A DNA stretch of 26,008 nt from Candidatus Saccharibacteria bacterium UBA5145 (GTDB lineage Bacteria > Patescibacteriota > Saccharimonadia > Saccharimonadales > UBA4665), in NCBI GenBank assembly GCA_002413865.1, contig DHXX01000003.1, positions 1 to 26,008 of the forward strand. Reading direction: 5' to 3'. Under the pieces are notes generated by a model. That model worked only from the letters and a program-made list of their open reading frames with translations. It was not told the DNA's origin and ran no database searches. This document shows, piece by piece, positions 14,197 through 22,156 of this stretch (positions are counted from its first letter, which is position 1; every line of letters starts with the position of its first letter). The position numbers and the translations under genes were made by a program.

Positions 14197-16365
14197 ATGA
14201 ATCCAAACAACAATAACCCCCAGCCGGCTAACCCTAGCCCGGCTAATAACCCCAAACCTGTTAGCGCCAATACCGGCCATAGCGACAACCGTAACCGTCC
14301 ACCTCGAAATGGTGGCAACGGCGGCCAAAACCGCGGCCAGGGCCATGGCCAGGGTCGTAACAACGACTCCGCCATCCGCTCCGGCACGCAGTTGAATACT
14401 TCGCGCGGTCAAGCCGTTCGGGCCCAAAAGCGCTCGCAAATGGACGCCCAGCGCATCGCTAACCAGTATTTGACCGCTGATACCGTCAAACCGCGGCGAG
14501 CTAACGTCATCGACGACCAACCTCGACTGAAAATTATCGGCCTCGGCGGTATGGACGGTGGTGGTTCCAAAAATATGATCCTCGTTGAGTACTTAAACGA
14601 CGCCGTCATCCTCGATTGTGGCAACGACCTCGGCGTCGACCTGCCCGGCATCAACTACGGTATCGCCGACACGGCCTACCTTGAACAGATCCAACCCAAA
14701 CTGCGGGCCTACATCATCACCCACGGTCACCTCGACCACATCGGTGGTCTGCCGCACATCGTCCCCAAGTTCCCGGCGCCGATTTATGGCAGCCGCTTTA
14801 CGATTGGCCGCGTCGAAGAAATCTTTGAGAACTTCGGCTTGCCGATGCCCGACGGTTTCGAGCTGCGCACCGTCACGATGAACGAAAACACCCACGAGCG
14901 CCTCAAAATCGGCGAGTTCTACGTCGAGCTCGTGCGCATTACGCACTCCATTCCCGGTTCGACCTGTATCGTCCTCGACACACCGGTCGGCCGCATCATT
15001 AACACCGGCGATTTCCGCCTCGACCCCAACCCGCTCGACCACGAGCGCAGTGACATCGAGCGCTTAACCGAGCTCGGCCGCGAAGGCGTCCTGGCGCTCT
15101 TGAGCGAGAGCACCACCACCGAACGGATGGGGCGCACGCCGAGCGAGAGCACGATCGAACAGAGCTTTCTTGACATCATGAACCACGCTCCGGGTCGCAT
15201 CTTCGTCGGGCTGTTCTCGACCAATATGAACCGCGTCCAAATGATCATCAACGCCGCCGTCCAAAGCAACAAGAAGGTGGCCATGGATGGCCGCAGCATG
15301 GTCAGTACGCTCGAAATGGCCGTCCGCCACGGCTTCGTTCGGATACCAAAAGGTACCTTCGTGCCGATTGGTTCAGCTGGAACGATGAAAGACACCGACC
15401 TCGTCGTCGTCTGTACCGGTTCCCAGGGCGAGCCGAGCAGCGCCCTGCAGCGTATGAGCAATGGCGAACACCGCCACGTCAAACTAAAAGAGCAAGATAC
15501 CGTCGTGCTATCGAGTAATCCAATCCCATACTCGGGCAATGACGCCCACATCCGCTCCATGGTCGACGATCTGCTACGCAAAGGCGTGCACGTCTTCCGC
15601 CACGAAACCCGTGAACTCGACGGTTGCGGACCGCTCCACGTTTCCGGTCACGCCAGCCGCGACGAATACGCCGAGATGATCCAGATGACGAAGCCAAAGT
15701 TCTTCATCCCGATCTACGGTGACTTTACGGCCAAGAAATACCACCTCGAACTGGCCGTCGAGCAGGGCATCCCGCGCGCCAACACCCTCAGCGTCGACAA
15801 CGGTGAAATCATCGCCCTGACGCCCGACAAGATGGAAGTGATCGGCGAGGTTCCCCACGGTACCGTCCTGGTCGACCAAACCGGCGCCGTCGTCAACAAC
15901 GTCGTCGTCAAAGACCGCGTCCTGATGAGCGAAGAAGGCCTAGTCTCGATCGTCCTGACGATCGATAAAAAGACCGGCAACCTGCTAACCAGCCCCGATA
16001 TCATCTCGCGCGGTTTCATCTACATGCGCGACAACGAAGAGATCATGAACGGCCTGCGCCAAGAACTCAAGCGCGCCGTCCAGCAACGCTTCAAGCGCGT
16101 CGACCTCGACCGTTTCAAAGTCGAACTCAAAGACCACGTTACCCACTACCTGTTCGAGCAGACCCAGCGCAGCCCAATCGTCATACCGGTGGTTAATATC
16201 ATCGGTGGCAGTGGCGGCGGGAACGGCAATAGTGCCCCCAAAGTCGACGCCAGGACCGGCCAGCCGGCCAAGGTCAAAACGGCTGAAGAAGTCGCCGCCG
16301 ATCAACAAAAGCGTTTCCAAGAGATGCGCGCCCGTTTGCTGACCCAAGACGCTCGCACCGACTAA
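14197..16365 (+). CDS. rnj: Ribonuclease J with an extra disordered N-terminal domain
   Basis: Metallo-beta-lactamase/beta-CASP ribonuclease with 5'-3' exo- and endonuclease activity, central to mRNA decay and rRNA maturation. The enzyme proper starts near residue 110 (LKIIGLGGMDGGGSKNM) with the metal motif THGHLDHIGG (about 176), ITHSIPGST, NTGDFRLD, the beta-CASP blocks GRSM and CTGSQGEP, and VSGHASRDEY (about 482). Residues 1-110 are Asn/Pro/Gly/Gln/Arg-rich and surely disordered, and about 45 residues at the C-terminus (GGSGGGNGNSAPK onward) also look flexible. It therefore has 722 residues against a usual 555. A good AGGAG Shine-Dalgarno supports the ATG at 14197. Last gene of the rpsO-pnp cluster, which places both main RNA-decay enzymes in one transcription unit. 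Confidence 0.95.
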   Translation: MNPNNNNPQPANPSPANNPKPVSANTGHSDNRNRPPRNGGNGGQNRGQGHGQGRNNDSAIRSGTQLNTSRGQAVRAQKRSQMDAQRIANQYLTADTVKPRRANVIDDQPRLKIIGLGGMDGGGSKNMILVEYLNDAVILDCGNDLGVDLPGINYGIADTAYLEQIQPKLRAYIITHGHLDHIGGLPHIVPKFPAPIYGSRFTIGRVEEIFENFGLPMPDGFELRTVTMNENTHERLKIGEFYVELVRITHSIPGSTCIVLDTPVGRIINTGDFRLDPNPLDHERSDIERLTELGREGVLALLSESTTTERMGRTPSESTIEQSFLDIMNHAPGRIFVGLFSTNMNRVQMIINAAVQSNKKVAMDGRSMVSTLEMAVRHGFVRIPKGTFVPIGSAGTMKDTDLVVVCTGSQGEPSSALQRMSNGEHRHVKLKEQDTVVLSSNPIPYSGNDAHIRSMVDDLLRKGVHVFRHETRELDGCGPLHVSGHASRDEYAEMIQMTKPKFFIPIYGDFTAKKYHLELAVEQGIPRANTLSVDNGEIIALTPDKMEVIGEVPHGTVLVDQTGAVVNNVVVKDRVLMSEEGLVSIVLTIDKKTGNLLTSPDIISRGFIYMRDNEEIMNGLRQELKRAVQQRFKRVDLDRFKVELKDHVTHYLFEQTQRSPIVIPVVNIIGGSGGGNGNSAPKVDARTGQPAKVKTAEEVAADQQKRFQEMRARLLTQDARTD

Positions 16366-16379
16366 CCAGCCACCCGCCC

Positions 16380-16412
16380 GTCATCCTGAACTCGTTTCAG
16401 GATCCCGTCGGG
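16380..16412. repeat. Dispersed repeat, compact copy, just after the RNase J gene
   Basis: 33 bp starting 14 bases after the stop codon. It contains the perfect inverted pair TCCTGAA/TTCAGGA. It shares GTCATCC and the 19-base GTTTCAGGATCCCGTCGGG block (one difference) with the longer copy after holA (4274-4389). Both copies lie immediately downstream of plus-strand stops in the same orientation. Confidence 0.55.
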
Positions 16413-16429
16413 CTACCAAGGCTGTAGAT

Positions 16430-16470
16430 GATAGTTGGGGCCTTGGTGGATAACCCATAATCCAACTATC
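16430..16470. repeat. Inverted repeat in the gap before the small acidic gene
   Basis: GATAGTTGG (16430-16438) and CCAACTATC (16462-16470) are a perfect nine-base inverted pair with a 23-base loop and no T run. The 16366-16581 gap otherwise holds only the dispersed repeat and the next promoter; no gene is seen. Confidence 0.5.
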
Positions 16471-16545
16471 TACCTCTTAGAGACTGTTCATAGAACAACT
16501 CAGTGGGGAATCTGTGCATCGACATAGTCAGTAAGCACGAGCGGA

Positions 16546-16574
16546 TTGACAAGAGTTGTATTATTTGCTATAAT
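16546..16574 (+). promoter_or_regulatory. Consensus promoter of the small acidic gene
   Basis: TTGACA, 17-bp spacer, TATAAT: a perfect sigma-70/sigma-A consensus. The ATG at 16582 is seven bases after the -10, within the normal +1 range, so the transcript should be leaderless. Confidence 0.92.
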
Positions 16575-16581
16575 ATCAATC

Positions 16582-16872
16582 ATGGAAGAAACACCAAAGA
16601 ACAACAGTTCGAGCGAACCGGTGCCACTTAAGCAGGTTTTTGACGAGTTGATAGATCAAGATACTATCGGTAACCCTGATGCTAACATTGTCGTTGAAGC
16701 CGATCGCTCTTTACAGATTCAGGCCGAAATCCTAAAAAAAATCGACAGTGGAATTTTCTCTGAAGAAGAGGTCGAGCGGTTAAAAGATACTTTGTTTGAT
16801 GAGCAAGTACGATTGCAAGGGTTACGTAAGGAGCTCGGAAAGCCGTTTGGCGGTGAATCACCAACTAGCTAG
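16582..16872 (+). CDS. Small acidic protein of unknown function (96 aa)
   Basis: MEETPKNNSSSEPVPLKQVFDEL, then a charged helical region with IQAEILKKIDSGIFSEEEVERLKDTLFDEQVRLQGLRKEL, which is likely a coiled coil or helical hairpin, and a short polar end. No cysteines or membrane segments. An open frame extends upstream to a TTG at 16546, but that lies inside the -35 box, so the ATG at 16582 (close to the predicted +1) is the start. It sits 36 bp before ftsK, which has its own promoter. No family recognised. Confidence 0.7.
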   Translation: MEETPKNNSSSEPVPLKQVFDELIDQDTIGNPDANIVVEADRSLQIQAEILKKIDSGIFSEEEVERLKDTLFDEQVRLQGLRKELGKPFGGESPTS

Positions 16873-16898
16873 ACCATAAGAAGTTTACAGGGTATAAT
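16870..16898 (+). promoter_or_regulatory. ftsK promoter
   Basis: Perfect TATAAT at 16893-16898 with a modest -35 (TAGACC) at 17 bp that overlaps the previous stop codon. The ftsK ATG is ten bases downstream of the -10, leaving a leader of about 0-4 bases and no Shine-Dalgarno. Confidence 0.7.
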
Positions 16899-16908
16899 AA
16901 TCAAAACT

Positions 16909-19140
16909 ATGGCAAAAAAGAAAACACAAAAACGAACGAAAAAAGCAGCCGTAGTAGTCGAGCCTGAACACTCACCATTTTTGGCGTATAGCGGCGCGGT
17001 TATTTTAATGCTGCTGGCGGTGTTCTTGCTGCTCGGCGGCTTTGGTACCGGTGGATCCTTACCGATTAGCTTATTCCACGGTGCCTATTGGACCTTTGGC
17101 TGGGCGGGGTACCTTGTGCCAGTCGCCTTGGCATTCTGGGGTGTCTACAAGTTTGTGGCCGAAGATCGGCGCCTCCCTCTCGGTAAATTGACAAGTCTGC
17201 TCGGCATTCTAGTATTTTCGTCCGGTTGGTTTTACGTCGCCTTTGCCCACAAAGACCAAGTCGGGATCTGGACCGGCGGCCACGGCGGCAGTGTCGGCAA
17301 TTTGCTCGGTGCCACCGTGCTGGGCGCACTCGACAAGCTCCCGGCCGGCTTACTTTTTGTGGTGGCGACCATGCTGGCCGCCTTTGCGGCCTCCGGCATT
17401 TCACCCCGAGTATTACTAGGCGTGGCCAAGCTTTTTCAACGACCACAGCCGGGTGAGGGCGAAGAATCCGACCTGATTGGTCTGAAAGCCAAAGCCCAAA
17501 AGACGGCTTTTCAATTGAATGAAGGCGTCCCCGTTGAACACCACGGTGCCGCTGCTAGCGCTGAAGCCAGACTGGACCGGGGGGCAACCAGGCTCACTTC
17601 TATGAAGAACAGCGCCCAAAAGCTCACGATTAACGAAAACCACGAAGCTTTGACGATGGCGCGCGACCAAACTTGGCAGTTCCCATCCTTATCGCTGCTG
17701 AGCCAGAAACAGGACAAGGCCGACGCCGGCGACGTCAACGCCAACGCCCAAGCCATCCATGACACTTTTGCCAACTTCAATATTGAGGTTGAAATGGAGG
17801 GTGCCAACATCGGCCCGCGCGTCACCCAGTACACCATGAAGCCACCGACCGGGGTCAAGTTAACCAAAATCACCGCTCTTGAGAACAACTTGGCGCTCGA
17901 CCTAGCGGCGCACTCGATCCGGATGGAAGCGCCCATCCCAGGCAAACGCGCCGTTGGCGTCGAGGTGCCGAACATCAAACCGGCCACGGTGCGCGTCAGC
18001 TCACTCCTCGGGTCGCGTGAATGGGCCGCATTGATTGATAGTCCGCTTGGTTTCGTGATCGGTAAAGACATCACCGGCAAGCCGGTCGTGGCCGACCTGA
18101 CCAAAATGCCGCACTTGCTGGTGGCCGGTCAAACCGGTTCGGGTAAGTCGGTGATGATCAATACGCTGTTGACGAGCCTGCTCTACCACAACTCGCCGTC
18201 CGATTTGAAGCTGATACTGGTCGACCCGAAGCAGGTTGAAATGGCACCGTATCACGATATTCCACACTTGTTGACCCCAGTCATTAACGAACCCGAAAAG
18301 TGCATTAGCGCCCTCAAATGGGCCGTCGCCGAAATGGAGCGCCGCCTGCGTACCATGTCTGAAGTCGGTAAGCGCAACATCGCCGAGTACAACAACCTGA
18401 AAAAAGAAGAGGGTATGCCATACATCGTCATCGTGATCGACGAGTTGGCCGACCTGATGATGGTGGCGGCCCGCGACGTCGAGGCTTTGGTCGTCCGCCT
18501 AGCCCAGAAGGCCCGCGCGGCGGGTATCCACTTGGTCCTGGCGACGCAACGCCCATCGGTCGACATCATTACCGGGCTGATTAAAGCCAACGTCCCGGCG
18601 CGCGTCGCCTTTACGGTGGCCAGCCAGATCGACTCACGTACGATTATCGATCAGATGGGTGCCGAAAAACTCCTCGGTCGCGGTGACATGTTGCTGTTGA
18701 CGAGCGAGATGCCCAAGCCAAAGCGGGTCCAAGCCGCCTTGATCGAAGACGCCGAGACTGGCCGGGTGACCGATTTCTTGCGCATGCAACGCCCGCCCGC
18801 CTATGACGACGAGGTCGTCAGCCAACCCGTCCAGCTGAACGGCAAGGGCGGCATCGTGGCCGATTACGGCGCGACTGACTCCGACGACGGCATGTGGCGC
18901 GACGCCGTGAAAGTCGTAATCGAGAACCACAAGGCGAGCACCAGCTTGCTCCAACGGCGCTTGCGCATCGGCTACGGGCGAGCCGCCCGTTTGATCGAAA
19001 ACATGGAAGAGCAGGGCATCATCGGTGCCGCCGATGGCTCCCGCCCGCGCGAAGTGCTAGTGAAGTCCATCGACGAAGTCTTTAACGGTGGCGCGATGAC
19101 TTCTACCCTCGACGACGACCCCGCCGAATTCACCGCTTGA
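16909..19140 (+). CDS. ftsK: DNA translocase FtsK/SpoIIIE
   Basis: Hexameric ATPase that pumps chromosome ends through the division septum. A basic N-terminus (MAKKKTQKRTKKAA) is followed by about four membrane segments between residues 25 and 170 (e.g. YSGAVILMLLAVFLLLGGFG, GLLFVVATMLAAFAAS). A short linker leads to the translocase: Walker A VAGQTGSGKSVM (about 404), Walker B IVIVIDELADLMM, LATQRPSVDIITG, and a C-terminal winged-helix gamma domain (LLQRRLRIGYGRAARLIENME) that recognises KOPS-like DNA sites. At 743 residues it is a SpoIIIE-sized member with a short linker. Ends with TGA. Confidence 0.96.
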   Translation: MAKKKTQKRTKKAAVVVEPEHSPFLAYSGAVILMLLAVFLLLGGFGTGGSLPISLFHGAYWTFGWAGYLVPVALAFWGVYKFVAEDRRLPLGKLTSLLGILVFSSGWFYVAFAHKDQVGIWTGGHGGSVGNLLGATVLGALDKLPAGLLFVVATMLAAFAASGISPRVLLGVAKLFQRPQPGEGEESDLIGLKAKAQKTAFQLNEGVPVEHHGAAASAEARLDRGATRLTSMKNSAQKLTINENHEALTMARDQTWQFPSLSLLSQKQDKADAGDVNANAQAIHDTFANFNIEVEMEGANIGPRVTQYTMKPPTGVKLTKITALENNLALDLAAHSIRMEAPIPGKRAVGVEVPNIKPATVRVSSLLGSREWAALIDSPLGFVIGKDITGKPVVADLTKMPHLLVAGQTGSGKSVMINTLLTSLLYHNSPSDLKLILVDPKQVEMAPYHDIPHLLTPVINEPEKCISALKWAVAEMERRLRTMSEVGKRNIAEYNNLKKEEGMPYIVIVIDELADLMMVAARDVEALVVRLAQKARAAGIHLVLATQRPSVDIITGLIKANVPARVAFTVASQIDSRTIIDQMGAEKLLGRGDMLLLTSEMPKPKRVQAALIEDAETGRVTDFLRMQRPPAYDDEVVSQPVQLNGKGGIVADYGATDSDDGMWRDAVKVVIENHKASTSLLQRRLRIGYGRAARLIENMEEQGIIGAADGSRPREVLVKSIDEVFNGGAMTSTLDDDPAEFTA

Positions 19141-19199
19141 ATAAGTAGTTATCGGGCGCAGCGCAGCACTAGTCGGACCAGCTTTAACCGATACGATCA

Positions 19200-19228
19200 T
19201 TTACTTATTACACGCTAATGGCTATTAT
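19200..19228 (+). promoter_or_regulatory. Promoter of the FN3 surface-protein gene
   Basis: TTTACT and TATTAT with a 17-bp spacer. The leader would be about 39 bases, A/C-rich, without a Shine-Dalgarno. Confidence 0.55.
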
Positions 19229-19273
19229 CAAAGCAGCTGTAACAAAACAAAACACCCGCACAAAGTTGGCTAG

Positions 19274-21016
19274 ATGAAAAACCATATCGCAAAACACAAA
19301 CACCACTACCTCAGGGCAGGGCTGGTCTTTTGTCTGCTGATCGTTGGCTACATCGTCACTATTACAATCCAACAGCACGCCGTTTCGTATGCCCTGACTT
19401 ATGATAGCCACGCTACCATACTCATAACGGGGGATTATCAGGGGAGCACAAGCGCAACCTCGACTCAGCATTCTTTTGGTACTTGTGCGCCTCAGGTGGG
19501 ACAGCTGTTTACGATTCAGGCTGGAACTTATACGATTTGCGATGGTGTGGCATTCGGCAGTCCGGACGGTCTAGTCGTGTATGTACCGACTCCTCCCGCT
19601 GGGTTTTACGTGGCGAATTGGCGCGTAACAGGCAATACCACCAATGGAAGTGTCAGCTGTAGCCAGACGCAGTGCGTTTTGAACTACACGGCTGGTACCG
19701 CAAACCTCGAGGTCGACATCAATGCAATAACGCGGCCGACTCCTCCTACCATTAGTGTGGGCGGGACTACCTCCACGAGTGTGGCCTTTAACTGGACAGC
19801 TGGAAGCGCGGGGAGCGCGACATTTTACAACTATTTGCCGTATTATAATGGTTCGTCCAACGGTGTGACGCTGAACAGGTCGTTTGACTGGACGGGTTTG
19901 AGCTGCGGCCAGACGGTTAGTATGAAGGTGGCAATCCGTACCAGCGCGGGCAATTGGCCGTCAAATACCGTCAGCGGCACCACGACAGCGTGCGCCCCAC
20001 CACCTGTTAGTGTTACACCTCCATCGAGTGGTGGTGGCAGTACAACTGCGACCCAAACGAGCACTAGCAGTCCAGCGCCCCTACAGGTCGGCACCAGTTC
20101 GTCTTCTCGGACGCAGTCGTCGTCAACTAACCCAGCAACCGTCACCATCGTCCCGACCGTACCCGACGAACCACCCGCTATGCCCAAAAATTTCCGAGCC
20201 GACCCGAGCGGGGCGGGTAGCGCGGTCAAGCTCAGCTGGGATAACGACATCAAGGCAGTCAAGTATAAGCTCGAACGCTCCAGCGATAATAAAACCTGGA
20301 AGACGCTCGACGGTGAAATTACCGATGCAACTTATGTCGACAGTGCGACCAACTTTGATACCGTTTTCTACTATCGTTTGACGGCGGTCGACGACAAGGA
20401 CCGTCAGTCACCGGCGGCCGTCGCCCAGACGCACACCAATAAATTCCAGTCGAATGCCGGTGCCAGCCGAGACCTGACTCTGAAAAGCCCTGACGGTGCT
20501 CTCGAAGTGGTTATACCGGCCAAGGCGCTAGCCGCCCCCGCCAGTTGTTCGTTTGCCTCGCAGCCGACGTTACCGTTGTACGGCCTGGCCAAATACGAAG
20601 AGGCCTACGGGCCCTACCAGTTGATCTGTCAGCAAGAAGACAACACTGTCGTCAACGCCTTCAAAGTACCACTGAGCGCGACCTTAACCTTCGACTCTAC
20701 GGTGTCAAAAAAGTATGCCAGGTACGCTTATGCCGGCTTCGATGCGTCGGACCAGACCTGGCATAGTTTTTCGGTAGCTACTACTGCCAAGCCTACCGTT
20801 ATTGCCTTTAAACTGGCCAGCTCGTTTACTGGTTTGACGATCCAGGGTCAACCAAAACACACGCCGCTAATCGTCGTCATTCTGGCGGTGTTGGGGGGCC
20901 TCGTATCGGCTGCCGGCCTAGGCGTTCTAGCCTTACGAAAAGTCGCGCAAGTGCAAGCGGTGCGCCGTATCGAGGCGATCAACGAAGACTACTGGCACAA
21001 GATGAACGGCGTCTAA
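19274..21016 (+). CDS. Membrane-anchored surface protein with two fibronectin type III-like domains
   Basis: A basic, His-rich N-terminus (MKNHIAKHKHHYLRAG) precedes a hydrophobic signal-anchor (GLVFCLLIVGYIVTITI, about 16-33). Residues about 40-150 are a Thr/Gly/Cys-containing beta-rich region with several Cys (possible disulfides). A first FN3-like domain spans about 155-238 (PTPPTISVGGTTSTSVAFNWTAG). A Ser/Thr/Pro linker runs about 240-297. A second FN3-like domain lies at about 300-389 (PKNFRADPSGAGSAVKLSWD, VFYYRLTAVDDKDRQSP). Another beta-rich domain follows, then a C-terminal membrane helix (about 530-555) and a basic cytoplasmic tail. Likely exposed outside the cell, bound at one or both ends. 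An attachment role would fit an epibiotic lifestyle but is inference. Confidence 0.82.
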   Translation: MKNHIAKHKHHYLRAGLVFCLLIVGYIVTITIQQHAVSYALTYDSHATILITGDYQGSTSATSTQHSFGTCAPQVGQLFTIQAGTYTICDGVAFGSPDGLVVYVPTPPAGFYVANWRVTGNTTNGSVSCSQTQCVLNYTAGTANLEVDINAITRPTPPTISVGGTTSTSVAFNWTAGSAGSATFYNYLPYYNGSSNGVTLNRSFDWTGLSCGQTVSMKVAIRTSAGNWPSNTVSGTTTACAPPPVSVTPPSSGGGSTTATQTSTSSPAPLQVGTSSSSRTQSSSTNPATVTIVPTVPDEPPAMPKNFRADPSGAGSAVKLSWDNDIKAVKYKLERSSDNKTWKTLDGEITDATYVDSATNFDTVFYYRLTAVDDKDRQSPAAVAQTHTNKFQSNAGASRDLTLKSPDGALEVVIPAKALAAPASCSFASQPTLPLYGLAKYEEAYGPYQLICQQEDNTVVNAFKVPLSATLTFDSTVSKKYARYAYAGFDASDQTWHSFSVATTAKPTVIAFKLASSFTGLTIQGQPKHTPLIVVILAVLGGLVSAAGLGVLALRKVAQVQAVRRIEAINEDYWHKMNGV

Positions 21017-21057
21017 TTGTCGCCCTTCGAACTGGAAAGGCGATTTATAAAAACCGC

Positions 21058-21086
21058 TTGCTAATTTAGCCGGGAGTTTTTATTAT
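21058..21086 (+). promoter_or_regulatory. Promoter of the candidate small RNA
   Basis: TTGCTA and TATTAT separated by 17 bp. Transcription would start near 21093. Confidence 0.6.
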
Positions 21087-21092
21087 GTAATT

Positions 21093-21220
21093 AGAACAAA
21101 CATAAGAGGAATGATGTGATGAGCAGTGTGGTTCAGTCAGCGGGGATGCGTATCAGCTCCTTGCGTTGCCAGCTCACCCACATTGGCGATAAAACTCCTG
21201 TCCCAGCGACAGGAGTTTTT
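21093..21220 (+). ncRNA. Candidate small RNA or leader RNA of about 128 nt
   Basis: Bounded by a promoter (21058-21086) and a perfect intrinsic terminator (21191-21220). An internal stem can form between AGTGTGG (about 21124-21130) and CCACATT (about 21178-21184), one G-U pair included. I see no SRP, 6S or tmRNA signature. An AGAGGA Shine-Dalgarno followed by ATG at 21119 opens a 46-codon frame that runs through the terminator, so a coding or attenuator role cannot be excluded. The boundaries are predicted, not observed. Confidence 0.45.
21191..21220 (+). terminator. Intrinsic terminator with a perfect 12-bp stem
   Basis: AAAACTCCTGTC (21191-21202) pairs fully with 21208-21219 around a five-base loop and ends in a T run. 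It lies 24 bases before the next start codon, so it could also work as an attenuator for that gene. Confidence 0.93.
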
Positions 21221-21243
21221 AGTTTGCCCTGGAAAGGGACGGT

Positions 21244-22056
21244 GTGTCTGAACTACTGAGAATGCCAACCGATGAAATTACCGGTTTGCCGCACATAATA
21301 TATCCGCCGGATCTTTCGTATGTAAATGCCAGCTACCCCGAGGTGACCTACCACCACCATTTTTACAATCGACGCCATCCCGATCTGGAGGGGCTTAAAT
21401 CGTTACCGGGGCATTTGCTCGATCATCCGGAAGACATACCACTGCCGCGCATTGCCGGGCTCGCCGTGCGGATGTCGAGGGGCCAGCGACTTCCGACCGA
21501 ACTGCATCGGCTGGTGCACAATACATTTCCACTCGGTCCAGAGCTACCGCATACGCTTGAGGATAAGTTCGTCACCACTGTAATGGCTTGTAGTGGTGTT
21601 GTTTCGCGCTGGGCTCTCGACGTGACGACCAATCATGACGACGCAATCAAATATGTTTATATGAACGACGACGTCTTTAGGCGGATGGCCAGCCCGAGGC
21701 TATTGTGCACCGAGCGGGCCTATCAAGATAAGGCCGCAGATCAACGGCGGCGCGTACTCGGTAACTTTTTCCTCCGTTACGCAATCAAGCAAGATCTAAA
21801 CATTGCCAAGAACAAGATCGATGAATTCTTGTTCACTACCAATGATGACCGTCTGCGTTTAATTGGTCATGAAATACTGAAAGAGGCAATGGAAGTTAGT
21901 ATCGCACCAGTCGTGCCGATCTATCGGGACCTGAAGCTTCAAGGGATGGTCCGGCCGGGCCGCCCCGACTTACGAACCAGTGTTTGGAAGTATATCCACC
22001 CGGATCGCCGTGAGGCCGCCTTCCGGGTTCTTAGAAAGAAACTTATTGCCGCTTAG
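21244..22056 (+). CDS. Unrecognised 270-residue protein
   Basis: I recognise no family. The GTG start at 21244 has an AAGGGA Shine-Dalgarno about five bases upstream; an ATG at 21262 (MPTDEITGLPHIIYPP) is the alternative. The N-terminal third is rich in Pro, His and Tyr (PEVTYHHHFYNRRHPDLEGL). The rest is mainly helical and basic, with QDKAADQRRRVLGNFFLRYAIKQDLNIAKNKIDEFLF and a C-terminus ending AAFRVLRKKLIAA. No membrane helix or signal. It begins just after a strong terminator, so its expression may depend on read-through or attenuation. Codon use is less biased than in the ribosomal genes. Confidence 0.7.
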   Translation: MSELLRMPTDEITGLPHIIYPPDLSYVNASYPEVTYHHHFYNRRHPDLEGLKSLPGHLLDHPEDIPLPRIAGLAVRMSRGQRLPTELHRLVHNTFPLGPELPHTLEDKFVTTVMACSGVVSRWALDVTTNHDDAIKYVYMNDDVFRRMASPRLLCTERAYQDKAADQRRRVLGNFFLRYAIKQDLNIAKNKIDEFLFTTNDDRLRLIGHEILKEAMEVSIAPVVPIYRDLKLQGMVRPGRPDLRTSVWKYIHPDRREAAFRVLRKKLIAA

Positions 22057-22085
22057 TTGACCAACAGGGGTGGATAGCGTATAGT
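22057..22085 (+). promoter_or_regulatory. rpsF operon promoter
   Basis: TTGACC and TATAGT with a 17-bp spacer, starting right after the previous stop codon. The leader of about 65 bases ends in a good Shine-Dalgarno (AAAGGAAGGA). Confidence 0.75.
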
Positions 22086-22096
22086 AGGACTACTAT
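22081..22096. promoter_or_regulatory. Inverted repeat over the rpsF -10 and transcription start
   Basis: ATAGTAG (22081-22087) and CTACTAT (22090-22096) are perfect arms around two bases. The site covers the -10 and the predicted start, the classic position for a repressor operator; it could also be a 5' mRNA hairpin. Confidence 0.4.
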
Positions 22097-22156
22097 CAAC
22101 TTCAGTTTGCGGCCAACTATAGTGCACGCAGGCTTTAACCAAAGGAAGGAATACGC

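Noticed and set aside
16486..16496. GTTC-ATA-GAAC dyad resembling an SOS box
   Set aside because: The half-sites are in the reverse order to GAACNNNNGTTC and the spacing is wrong.
16546..16581. Upstream TTG start adding 12 residues to the small acidic protein
   Set aside because: The TTG is part of the -35 hexamer of a consensus promoter, so it would not be transcribed.
19150..19193. TATCGG/CCGATA inverted pair after ftsK as a terminator
   Set aside because: Only six bases, a 32-base loop and no T run.
21119..21259. 46-codon ORF with an AGAGGA Shine-Dalgarno inside the candidate small RNA
   Set aside because: It runs through a perfect intrinsic terminator and overlaps the next gene; kept only as an alternative reading of the small RNA.
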